Shown here: in pieces, positions 1 to 6,346 of the stretch
Position numbering within the stretch: position 1 is the stretch's first letter
How the letters are laid out: each line of letters opens with the position of its first letter
From: JBLIOB01 sp047639575
GTDB taxonomy: Bacteria > Bacteroidota > Bacteroidia > Flavobacteriales_D > Parvicellaceae
DNA: 6,346 nucleotides
Direction of reading: 5' to 3'
Assembly (NCBI GenBank): GCA_047639575.1
Contig: JBLIOB010000253.1
Location: 1 to 6,346, forward strand
Made by a program: the position numbers and the translations under genes
The notes under the pieces: generated by a model
Databases searched by the model: none
The model's input: only the letters and a program-made list of their open reading frames with translations
Told to the model about the DNA's origin: nothing

Positions 1-105
1 ATTTTGCTTATCAACATTTTCTAGTTATTAACAATCAGCGATTTAGCTATGAATCGAACGCATATAATTTCTAACTTATTACCAGCAAGAATAAAAACTA
101 GAACT
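1..105. other. Left-edge non-coding leader of the small + strand gene
   Basis: This AT-rich stretch precedes the small + strand gene. A reading frame is open from an ATG at 49 into that gene, but the added 19 residues are basic and look like untranslated leader rather than conserved protein. I see no Bacteroidota-type -7 box (TAnnTTTG), no hairpin with a T-tract and no RNA gene. The A-rich bases just before 106 are compatible with a translation start in this phylum. Confidence 0.4.
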
Positions 106-357
106 ATGAAAACATATATGAAAAGGTTTTACGAATTACCTGGTAGAGTGCAAGAGGAGTTGTTGGCGAATTACAAGAGTGGGGAATTAGAAAGTACGCG
201 CTTTCCTTTTAAAGGTAAGGTTGTAGATGGTATTATTTTTATGAAAGAGGAGGTTAGGTATTTAGTCCCTACCGATACAATTGCAAGGGTGAAATTAGAT
301 CCTTTGTTAGGTGTCGAACTGGATTTGTCATTCGAGGAAGGAGAGAACCAAGCCTAA
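106..357 (+). CDS. Small conserved-looking hypothetical protein (83 aa)
   Basis: I do not recognise this family and assign no function. The predicted protein is soluble, with no signal peptide and no membrane segment. It has a basic N-terminus (KTYMKRFYELPGRVQEELL) likely to form a helix. A central part (about residues 26-62) alternates charged and hydrophobic residues in beta-strand-like fashion (GELESTRFPFKGK, DGIIFMKEEVRYLVP). The C-terminus is acidic. I chose the ATG at 106 because an A-rich tract precedes it and the globular sequence starts there. An ATG at 49 would add 19 basic residues with no protein-like character, and an ATG at 118 (in KTYMKRF) is also possible. Its stop lies 2 bases from the stop of the convergent lipoprotein gene. 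Codon use and the protein-like composition suggest a real gene, but homology evidence is missing. Confidence 0.72.
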   Translation: MKTYMKRFYELPGRVQEELLANYKSGELESTRFPFKGKVVDGIIFMKEEVRYLVPTDTIARVKLDPLLGVELDLSFEEGENQA

Positions 358-359
358 GG

Positions 360-707
360 TTATTTTGTTCGTTTCATTACCACAGACGCATCCATGCTTT
401 TGAAATATATAGTGAATTGCTTTCTGTTATACGAAACAATTTTTGAAGAATCTCCTTCAACTATAAGATACGATTGTTCTTTGTGAAAAGTCCATGATTT
501 TCGTGCGTCATCTTCTCCCGGTTCGATGATTTTTAAAACCCCATCAGCATTAAAGGTATTAACTGCATCAGAGATTTCATCGTTTAATTTTTCTTCGCCA
601 ACTCTTTCTTCAATTGTTTTCCAATTTCCAACAAAATAGTTGGAGTCAAGGGTTACGGTGCATCCTGAACAAAGGAAAAAACCAATTATTAACAGGCAAT
701 ATCTCAT
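360..707 (-). CDS. Small lipocalin-like lipoprotein (115 aa)
   Basis: This is a probable lipoprotein of the cell envelope. Residues 1-16 form a short hydrophobic signal ending in FFLCSGC. Cys16 is the likely lipidated residue, although Cys rather than Leu at -3 makes the lipobox slightly atypical. The mature part of about 100 residues has the layout of small Bacteroidota lipocalin-like domains: GNW at 27-29, a helical stretch, TFNADG at 51-56, SWTF at 71-74, then alternating strands to a basic end (MKRTK). The fold assignment is inference from this pattern. The start at 707 is favoured over an in-frame ATG at 812, because residues from 812 would merely read through the peptidase gene, while 707 gives a clean lipoprotein signal. 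Its ATG overlaps the upstream peptidase stop (ATGA), indicating translational coupling and a possible shared function. Ligand and role are unknown. Confidence 0.85.
   Translation of the reverse strand: MRYCLLIIGFFLCSGCTVTLDSNYFVGNWKTIEERVGEEKLNDEISDAVNTFNADGVLKIIEPGEDDARKSWTFHKEQSYLIVEGDSSKIVSYNRKQFTIYFKSMDASVVMKRTK
704..707 (-). other. ATGA stop/start overlap between peptidase and lipoprotein genes
   Basis: On the - strand the bases read ATGA: the lipoprotein start is at 707-705 and the oligopeptidase stop TGA is at 706-704. Such a 4-base overlap usually means termination-reinitiation coupling, so the two genes are almost certainly on one transcript. It also settles the start of the downstream lipoprotein, which has no clear ribosome binding site of its own. 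Confidence 0.85.
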
Positions 708-2836
708 TGGTTCAATCCTGCTAAATCTATAAAGAAAGCATATTCTAAAGCCGTTTCTTTTAGTGATTGGAATCGTCCTGAAGCACCACCATGGCCAGCA
801 TCCATATTGCACTCAAAAAGCAATAGATTGTCATCCGTTTTCATGTCTCGAAGTTTAGCGACCCATTTGGCTGGTTCAAAGTATTGCACTTGACTATCAT
901 GATATCCTGTAGTTACTAATAAGTTGGGATAGTCTTTGGCTTTTACTTGATCATATGGAGAATAAGACAACATATATTCATAATATTCTTTGTCATTTGG
1001 ATTTCCCCACTCATCGTACTCACTTGTTGTAAGTGGAATATCTTCATCTAACATAGTGGTAACAACATCCACAAAAGGAACCGCTGCGATTACGCCTTGA
1101 TATAATTCCGGTTGTAAATTAATGATCGCTCCCATTAATAATCCACCAGCACTTCCACCTAACGCAAATAATTTTTCCGAGCTCGTATAATTTTGAGCGA
1201 TAAGGTGTTCTGCACAGTCATTAAAGTCGGTAAACGTGTTCATTTTCTTTAATAGTTTTCCATCGTCATACCATTTTCTGCCCATTTCTTCACCACCTCT
1301 TATGTGTGCAATGGCCCATATAAATCCTCTATCGATGAGACTAATTCGATTTGCATTAAAAGTTGGATCAGTGCTTGAACCGTAAGAGCCATAAGCGTAT
1401 AAAACAGTTGGATTAGTGCCGTCTAATTCCATTCCTTTTTTATAAACAATTGAAATTGGAATATCCGTTCCATCGTCTGCTTTTGCCATGAAACGTTTAG
1501 ACTCGTAGTTGGCAGCATCATAGCCTCCAACAACTTCTTGTTGCTTCATCATTTCCTGATCCTTTGTCCCCATGTTATAATCGTAAGTGGTCCAAGGAGT
1601 ATTCAATGAAGAGTACGAATATCTTAATATACCTGTCTCGAAATCGGGGTTATATCCTCCATATGCGACATAAGCTTCGTCATTGAATTCAATATAATGA
1701 TCTTCTCCGTTTTCCTGATTAATGATTCTAATACCGGTTAAACCATTAGCACGTTCATCTAGTACCATGTACTTTTTGAAAATGTCCATTCCTTCTAATA
1801 GAACATCCTCGCGATGAGGAATAACTTCTTGCCAATGATCTTTGGTCGTAGCATTAAGAGAGCATTTCATTAATCTAAAATTCAATGCGTCAAGATTTGT
1901 TCTCACATAAAACTGATCTTCGAAATGAGAGATATGGTACTCCAATCCTCTTTCTCTAGGGTGAAACATATTCCATTCTCCAGAAGGATCATCTGCAGAA
2001 ATAAATTGGTACTCTGAAGTTAAGGTACTTGTTGCGCCAATTACTACAAATTGATTGGACTTAGTTCTCCAAACCTCTGCATAAAATGTGTTGTCTTTTT
2101 CTTCATAAACCAAAACGTCTTCAGACTGTGGAGTTCCAAGTGTATGTTTCCATATTGCCCCAGGACGCAGATCAACTGTGTCTTTTTGAGCGTAAAAAAT
2201 CGTTTTGTTGTCGTTTGCCCAAGCGATACTTCCATCCGTATTTAATAGCTCATCAGCGTACATTTCTCCGGTGGATAAATTTTTGAAATGGATCTTCCAC
2301 AATCGTCTTGATTCGTCATCAAATGCATAAGAAAGAACTTCATTATTAGGGCTGACGTCCACACCTGCCAAAGAGAAAAACTCTTTCCCTTCCGCTAAAA
2401 CATTGGCATCCACTAACAGCTCTTCTTTAGCTTCTAAAGATTCCTTTTTTCTAGTATGAATAGAATATTCTTTGCCTTCTTCGAATTTTGTAATGTAGAA
2501 GTAGCCATTTTCTTTATATGGAACTGATTCGTCAGTTTCTTTAATCCGACCCTTCATTTCAGAAAACAAAGTTGATTGGAGTTCTTTTGTGTGAGCTAAT
2601 TTCGATTTAGTGTAAGCATTTTCCGCATTTAGGTAATCCAATACCTTGGGAGCATCTCGCTCATTCATCCAGTAATATTCGTCATTTCTAGTATGGTCAT
2701 GAATGGTCATTTCATGAGCCTTTTTCTCTGCAATAGGTGCAGTTACTGTATCGCTAGTTGATTCCAAAGTGTCTGTGTTTTCTGATCCGCAAGCGGCAAA
2801 AATAAGAGTAGTTAGGAGAATAAATGAGTTCTTCAT
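704..2836 (-). CDS. ptrB: Oligopeptidase B-type S9A serine peptidase, predicted lipoprotein (710 aa)
   Basis: This S9A-family peptidase is predicted to cleave short peptides after Arg or Lys. Residues 1-16 are a lipoprotein signal ending FAAC, with lipidated Cys16, followed by a Ser/Thr-rich linker to about residue 33. An N-terminal helical part follows (HDHTRNDEYYWMNERD, 45-61), then a beta-propeller at about 95-430 that gates access, and an alpha/beta hydrolase domain at about 445-705. The catalytic triad is visible: Ser562 in GGSAGG, Asp647 in GYHDSQ and His682 in AGHGG. Other hallmarks are HIRGGEEMGR (511-520), PFVDVVTTMLDE (587-598) and EWGNP (609-613). These match E. coli protease II as I recall it, with a constant offset of +30 residues. 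The protein is slightly longer than the enterobacterial enzyme (about 686 residues), which is explained by the signal and linker. The lipid anchor implies an envelope location, unlike the cytosolic classical enzyme. It is the first gene of a pair with the overlapping small lipoprotein gene. The family call is secure; location and exact specificity are inferred. Confidence 0.96.
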   Translation of the reverse strand: MKNSFILLTTLIFAACGSENTDTLESTSDTVTAPIAEKKAHEMTIHDHTRNDEYYWMNERDAPKVLDYLNAENAYTKSKLAHTKELQSTLFSEMKGRIKETDESVPYKENGYFYITKFEEGKEYSIHTRKKESLEAKEELLVDANVLAEGKEFFSLAGVDVSPNNEVLSYAFDDESRRLWKIHFKNLSTGEMYADELLNTDGSIAWANDNKTIFYAQKDTVDLRPGAIWKHTLGTPQSEDVLVYEEKDNTFYAEVWRTKSNQFVVIGATSTLTSEYQFISADDPSGEWNMFHPRERGLEYHISHFEDQFYVRTNLDALNFRLMKCSLNATTKDHWQEVIPHREDVLLEGMDIFKKYMVLDERANGLTGIRIINQENGEDHYIEFNDEAYVAYGGYNPDFETGILRYSYSSLNTPWTTYDYNMGTKDQEMMKQQEVVGGYDAANYESKRFMAKADDGTDIPISIVYKKGMELDGTNPTVLYAYGSYGSSTDPTFNANRISLIDRGFIWAIAHIRGGEEMGRKWYDDGKLLKKMNTFTDFNDCAEHLIAQNYTSSEKLFALGGSAGGLLMGAIINLQPELYQGVIAAVPFVDVVTTMLDEDIPLTTSEYDEWGNPNDKEYYEYMLSYSPYDQVKAKDYPNLLVTTGYHDSQVQYFEPAKWVAKLRDMKTDDNLLLFECNMDAGHGGASGRFQSLKETALEYAFFIDLAGLNQ

Positions 2837-2974
2837 CGAATAGGTTTGAACAGGTAAGTTAATTAATTCGATTTATGCTTTTGCAAATAGTGGAATTAAT
2901 ATACTGGACCTGAGTTGGACATAGCTTTTTTACACTCGCAACTGTATTTTTTAGATGATACCTCTGTCACCCTT
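2837..2974 (-). other. 138-base spacer, probable promoter region of the peptidase unit
   Basis: This is the longest gap between genes on the - strand and separates the PorP-like gene from the peptidase gene, so a transcription boundary is likely here. It is AT-rich near the peptidase start and includes the palindrome TTAATTAA at 2859-2866. I find no exact TAnnTTTG -7 element; the nearest resemblance is TATTTGC (2889-2883 on the - strand). A short stem (GGTGA with TCATC, one G-T pair) lies just after the PorP-like stop, but no T-tract follows it, so I do not call a terminator. No Shine-Dalgarno sequence precedes the peptidase ATG. Confidence 0.35.
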
Positions 2975-4027
2975 TTAAAGCGATGGTACTGCCTTTGATC
3001 TTTTATATAAGAATGGATTTGGGTTTACAAATCGAACAGAGATTTCAAATCCACCTTTTTTCGCATTTGAGGTAGCTAGTTTTGAAAGAGTTGCATCGTA
3101 GCTAAAAGCAACGGCAAAATTATCAGCTTCAAATAAAACTGACGGGATAATAGCATCCTTCACTCTATAATGTACGCCTATAGACCATGCTCCTTCTTTA
3201 AAATACCCAGTGTATTTAGATGCTTCTCGAAAACGTACTCGGTAAAGTGATCCAACGATTATTTCGGTTGAAGGCCCTTGGCTGGAAATTGTAATGCTCG
3301 GATTAAATGCCATATCCGTATTCGGTACGCCAATGAATGAGTTTGCATGAACAATGAATTTTACATATTGTCTTTCATCCGAGTAGTAATTGTTAGCGGC
3401 ATATTTGAGTTTTGGTCTGTTCAAATGATTTACAGACAGTCCAACATTAAATCTAAACGCGTCATATGAAGATAATGTTGACTCGCTGGTTTCATAATAC
3501 CATGCAATTCCTGCTCCAATGTCTCCATATCCCCAAGCATCCGAATTCAATGTTAATTCGTTAGAAGATAGCGATGGGTCATAACTTCCACCAGAATATT
3601 GAGAATCCCATTGACCTTGGCTGAAATCAATTGAATTTTGCGAGTACCCAAGATACATTCCACCAGAAAGCATTTGAGAACGGTTTATTTTGACAATTCC
3701 TGATAGGTTCAATTGAGCTCGAGTGTTGCCAAGGCCCAAGTCACCTGCTTTGTCGGCAAATATATGGCCTCCAATTCCGAGGTAAACATTTTTTTTTGAT
3801 TTTTTAAATATGCCCTGGTCGTAACTTACTGCATAAGTTCTGTAGGTTTTGCCGATGGATCTCCATTGGTCTTTAAAGTTGATACACGCCCTTTGGTCTC
3901 CAATGAACAAGCCCGTTAACGCTGGGTTTAAGGTAAGGGGTGAATTATAGATCTGACTAAAATGCAAATCTTGTCCATTGCAATTTATTGCAAGGAGCAG
4001 AATCGATATGAGCGCAAGTTTTTTCAT
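2975..4027 (-). CDS. PorP/SprF family T9SS-associated outer-membrane protein (350 aa)
   Basis: This protein is predicted to be an outer-membrane beta-barrel of the PorP/SprF family, which assists secretion or surface attachment of T9SS cargo. Residues 1-18 are a Sec signal peptide (KKLALISILLLAI core), with probable cleavage before Gln19. The mature N-terminus carries the family hallmark QDLHFSQIYNSPLTLNPALTG (19-39), followed by an R..INFKDQWRSIG segment (46-59). The rest is alternating amphipathic strands rich in Gly and aromatic residues (YLGIGGHIFADKAGDLG, 82-98; GGMYLGYSQ, 122-130; WSIGVHYRVKDAIIPSV, 281-297), ending in strand GGFEISVRF (325-333). About 350 residues is slightly above the usual size of roughly 300-340. 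It lies 24 bases downstream of a T9SS cargo gene and 138 bases upstream of the peptidase gene. A nine-A tract in codons 77-80 (on + strand 3789-3797) is a potential slippage site. Which cargo it serves is not shown by sequence. Confidence 0.93.
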   Translation of the reverse strand: MKKLALISILLLAINCNGQDLHFSQIYNSPLTLNPALTGLFIGDQRACINFKDQWRSIGKTYRTYAVSYDQGIFKKSKKNVYLGIGGHIFADKAGDLGLGNTRAQLNLSGIVKINRSQMLSGGMYLGYSQNSIDFSQGQWDSQYSGGSYDPSLSSNELTLNSDAWGYGDIGAGIAWYYETSESTLSSYDAFRFNVGLSVNHLNRPKLKYAANNYYSDERQYVKFIVHANSFIGVPNTDMAFNPSITISSQGPSTEIIVGSLYRVRFREASKYTGYFKEGAWSIGVHYRVKDAIIPSVLFEADNFAVAFSYDATLSKLATSNAKKGGFEISVRFVNPNPFLYKRSKAVPSL

Positions 4028-4051
4028 AGCCTGAGGGTCCGTGAATATTGT

Positions 4052-4858
4052 TTATCGTTGTATATATAGTTTTTGATGTTGTACTAATTGTTCATTTTTT
4101 CCGATTAACGTGATGAGATAAAAACCAGTTGTAAGGTCAGTAACGTTCAAGGATTCTTTTGAATCTGAAATTTGTGCAGAGGCAACTACTTTCCCTGATA
4201 AATCACAAAGCGAGTAACTAGCATATACATTTTCAATTGTATTGATACTAAGAACTGCCCCTGATTGGAATATCTTAACCTGATTTGATACATTTTCTGA
4301 AACTCCAGTACCAGTAATAACAGTTTGTCCAGCAAGTATTTGTTGTCCAGATGTAGTGTTGTATGCATATTCTTTCACCGTAATTTGGTTGGTTGTTGCA
4401 TCCGTAGAGAGTTTAATCCATCCAAAATGATAGTTGGAACTGATGAGGAATTGAACCCCAATAAATTTATCTGATTGGTTGGGCCATAAACCAGCTACCG
4501 GGCTTGCTAACACATAAGTGGTCATCACTGCGTTTGTGCTTGTAAGTTGTTGCCAAATAGTAGCTCCTGAGTTGATAGTGTCTCCAAAATTTAAAACACT
4601 TAATTCAGTTGCGCTCGAATTCAAAGTGTAATTAGAACTTCCAACTCCTCCAGCTTCAATAAAAGTAAATTCAGAAGAAGGAGGCCCAGCAACAACTTCT
4701 CCATGAAAACGATAATCATCTACGTTATTGTTATCTAAATCAATATCTAGGTCATAGTTTGAACTCACAATGCTGTCAGGTGTTAAGTCAGTGTGAACAA
4801 TTTGAGCATTTACTGAAAAAGCAATTCCAGATGCAATAAGTAGTAAAGTTTTTTTCAT
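4052..4858 (-). CDS. Secreted protein with variant T9SS type A sorting domain (268 aa)
   Basis: This is a predicted T9SS-exported protein of unknown function. Residues 1-18 form a signal peptide (KKTLLLIASGIAFSVNA) with probable cleavage before Gln19. An acidic stretch YDLDIDLDNNNVDDYRF (35-51) resembles the calcium-binding-like 'D-D-NNDG-DF' openings of many Bacteroidota secreted proteins. Residues 131-177 (KFIGVQFLISSNYHFGWIKL, then KEYAYNTTSGQQILAGQ) match a recurrent pattern of such proteins, 'iGv.F...YGWi.l...YAY...I.aG'. Residues about 192-268 have the layout of a type A sorting domain (VKIFQSGAVLSI, CDLSGKVV at 218-225, LNVTDLTTGFYLITL at 237-251, KLYIQR end), but without the usual YPNP motif; this is a known variant form. 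The catalytic or binding role is not apparent. It lies 33 bases after the large cargo gene and 24 bases before the PorP-like gene, so it is probably co-transcribed with both. Confidence 0.88.
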   Translation of the reverse strand: MKKTLLLIASGIAFSVNAQIVHTDLTPDSIVSSNYDLDIDLDNNNVDDYRFHGEVVAGPPSSEFTFIEAGGVGSSNYTLNSSATELSVLNFGDTINSGATIWQQLTSTNAVMTTYVLASPVAGLWPNQSDKFIGVQFLISSNYHFGWIKLSTDATTNQITVKEYAYNTTSGQQILAGQTVITGTGVSENVSNQVKIFQSGAVLSINTIENVYASYSLCDLSGKVVASAQISDSKESLNVTDLTTGFYLITLIGKNEQLVQHQKLYIQR

Positions 4859-4891
4859 AGTTTAAAATTTAAATGTGGATTATCTCCCCAG

Positions 4892-6346
4892 TTAGTATAA
4901 GTTTATTTTTAATGTTTCTGTTTTATTATCTTGATGTAAAATTTGAATAAAATACATTCCTGATGAAAGATGTGAAATGTTAATTTGGTCAGGTGTAGTG
5001 TATGTTTCAACTACTCCCCCATGTGTGTCTTGAACAAAAACATGTGTGATTTTATTTCGGTTTTTAGCAGATATATTTAAAATTCCATTAGTTGGATTAG
5101 GGTATATTGATGTCATCTTTTTTTCATCATTTGCTATTGCAATCATCTGAGAATAAGAAAATGCTCCATCAAAATCTACCTGCTTTAGGCGATAGTAGTT
5201 CGTTCCATTTTCAGGGGCATCATCTATAAAATTGTAATGTAGGGTAGTAGAACTATTTCCTGCTCCCAAAACAGTTCCTAAAGAATTAAAATTAACTCCA
5301 TCGGTAGACCTTTCAATTATAAATACATCATTGTTAATCTCAATAGCGCTAGTCCATTCTAAATGATTCACACTCCCATCTTTATATCCATCAAAAGATA
5401 AAAGTTCTATAGGTAAACTAACACAGGTAGCACTCACCCATGCCGTATCTTTCTTAATAGTATCGCCACAATTATTAATTACAGCTAAAGTAAATTGCTG
5501 ATTAACAGGTAACGCAACTGTAAGTGTATTCGCATTATTGGCATTCATCACCATTGCAGAAGGCTCCCAATAATAGGTACCCCAGATCGAATCGCTAGCT
5601 ACATCTCCAATTAATGCTTGTTCATTAGGGCAAACAATGCGATCACCACCCGCAAGAGAGTCGCTAAAATTATCAGGATGATTATAATAAGTCATGTTTG
5701 GCATACCAATATATACAGCGCCAGGAGAGGGGTCGTGTCCAGAAATGTTTAAGGTTGGGGCGAGATAATTTTCTGGAGTACTTACACTAATTAGATTAGT
5801 AAATCCAGATCTAGCTCCATATATCTTCCCGTCCGGACCTCTAGTTAAAGCTCCATATTCAGTGCCATTGCCAATCAGATAATCTTGTTGAGTTGCGGCA
5901 ATTAGTCCAACTCCCGCAGTCATATCAAAGCTACTAATATAGGTGATGGTATTTACCCCGTCATACCAATCTATATAAAGTACGTTTCCACTAGAGGAGA
6001 ACGCTAAGCCATAAGGAATATCAACACCCATACCTCCCGGAAATGATATTGTTTCGGAAAAGCTTAATACTCCCGTAAGATTATTAAAATCATATAACTT
6101 AGCATCAGCTCCAAAGCCATTTGCTTCAGCAATAATATCTCTATCTTTATTTACTGCTAACCAACCAAAAAGTGGCGAACCAAGAAAAGAAGGGTAAAGT
6201 GTAGCTGAAATTGTAGATACTACAGGAGTAGTATTTATTCCTGAAGCAGTTACTTCGAATGAATAAAACAAGTCAGCTGTAAGTGATCTAGCAATTACCC
6301 AATAATTTTCCGTATTACCTTTCTGAACAATCATTAGTTTTTCTGA
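4892..6346 (-). CDS. Large T9SS type A cargo, propeller plus PKD/FN3-like modules, 5' end outside window
   Basis: This is a partial gene: the frame stays open through the right edge (codons for SEKL precede the Met at 6334-6332), so that Met is internal and the signal peptide is missing. Numbering from it: residues 1-215 resemble the C-terminal half of a beta-propeller common in gliding-associated surface proteins (EKLMIVQKG...YWVIA, SGINTTPVVS at 31-40, YGLAFSSSGNVLYIDW at 108-123, GPDGKIYGA at 167-174, GMPNM at 210-214). Residues 230-302 form a PKD/Ig-like segment with CPNEQALIGD and NNCGDT. Residues 307-395 are an FN3-like module (LPIELLSF, LEWTSAIEINNDVFIIERS, NYYRLKQVDFDG). Residues 408-480 are a canonical type A sorting domain (YPNPTNG at 411-417, SSGMYFIQI). 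Type A tails are recognised by the T9SS and removed by PorU, giving release or surface anchoring. I estimate that about 200 residues are missing at the N-terminus. The likely role is a surface or secreted adhesin-like protein; no enzyme motif is visible. Confidence 0.9.
   Translation of the reverse strand, partial: SEKLMIVQKGNTENYWVIARSLTADLFYSFEVTASGINTTPVVSTISATLYPSFLGSPLFGWLAVNKDRDIIAEANGFGADAKLYDFNNLTGVLSFSETISFPGGMGVDIPYGLAFSSSGNVLYIDWYDGVNTITYISSFDMTAGVGLIAATQQDYLIGNGTEYGALTRGPDGKIYGARSGFTNLISVSTPENYLAPTLNISGHDPSPGAVYIGMPNMTYYNHPDNFSDSLAGGDRIVCPNEQALIGDVASDSIWGTYYWEPSAMVMNANNANTLTVALPVNQQFTLAVINNCGDTIKKDTAWVSATCVSLPIELLSFDGYKDGSVNHLEWTSAIEINNDVFIIERSTDGVNFNSLGTVLGAGNSSTTLHYNFIDDAPENGTNYYRLKQVDFDGAFSYSQMIAIANDEKKMTSIYPNPTNGILNISAKNRNKITHVFVQDTHGGVVETYTTPDQINISHLSSGMYFIQILHQDNKTETLKINLY

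Noticed and set aside
346..361. AACC/GGTT inverted repeat spanning the two convergent stop codons, followed by ATTTT
   Set aside because: The stem has only 4 pairs with an 8-base loop, too weak to call a bidirectional terminator.
708..812. N-terminal extension of the small lipoprotein to an ATG at 812
   Set aside because: It lies entirely within the peptidase coding sequence in another frame, has no protein-like character, and would bury the clear lipoprotein signal that starts at 707.
2044..2286. Short open frames on both strands of about 63-66 codons
   Set aside because: They sit inside the strongly conserved peptidase gene and their translations look like frame shadows.
2883..2889. TATTTGC as a possible -7 promoter box for the peptidase gene
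   Set aside because: The two-base spacing of TAnnTTTG is missing and no TTG -33 element lies at the right distance.
2949..2974. Stem just after the PorP-like stop codon (GGTGA with TCATC)
   Set aside because: It has five pairs including one G-T, and A residues rather than T residues follow on the transcribed strand, so it does not fit an intrinsic terminator.
4186..4368. 60-codon - strand open frame
   Set aside because: It is an out-of-frame shadow of the 268-residue secreted protein gene, with no start context or recognisable sequence.
6332..6334. ATG at 6334 as the true start of the large secreted protein
   Set aside because: The frame stays open to the window edge, the preceding codons (SEKL) continue a known propeller pattern, and there is no signal peptide after this Met.

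Overview
The window looks like ordinary chromosomal DNA from a marine or freshwater member of the Bacteroidota, most likely order Flavobacteriales (Crocinitomicaceae or Cryomorphaceae-like). The evidence is the AT-rich composition, start sites without clear Shine-Dalgarno sequences, two proteins with type IX secretion (T9SS) type A C-terminal sorting domains, a PorP/SprF-family outer-membrane protein, and lipoprotein signals typical of the phylum. The family-level placement is inference.

Layout. One small gene lies on the + strand at the left end (106-357), encoding an 83-residue protein I do not recognise. Everything else is on the - strand. Reading in the direction of transcription, from right to left: (i) a large secreted protein cut by the right window edge (6346-4892), with a beta-propeller-like region, a PKD/Ig-like segment, an FN3-like module and a canonical type A sorting tail; (ii) a 268-residue secreted protein with a signal peptide and a variant type A tail (4858-4052); (iii) a PorP/SprF-like outer-membrane protein (4027-2975); (iv) after a 138-base spacer, an oligopeptidase B (S9A serine peptidase) with a lipoprotein signal peptide (2836-704); and (v) a small lipocalin-like lipoprotein whose ATG overlaps the peptidase stop codon (707-360).

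How they may work together. Genes i-iii are separated by only 33 and 24 bases and plausibly form one operon for cell-surface or secreted proteins. PorP/SprF proteins normally accompany large T9SS cargo carrying type B (CHU_C) tails. Here the neighbours carry type A tails, although the large cargo has the propeller and PKD-like architecture usually seen in type B proteins. Genes iv-v look like a second, translationally coupled unit: an envelope-anchored peptidase for basic peptides and a small companion lipoprotein. No RNA gene, mobile element, CRISPR array or defence system is visible. The points most worth a second look are the type A cargo/PorP pairing, the lipidated oligopeptidase B with changed specificity residues, and the coupled lipoprotein.
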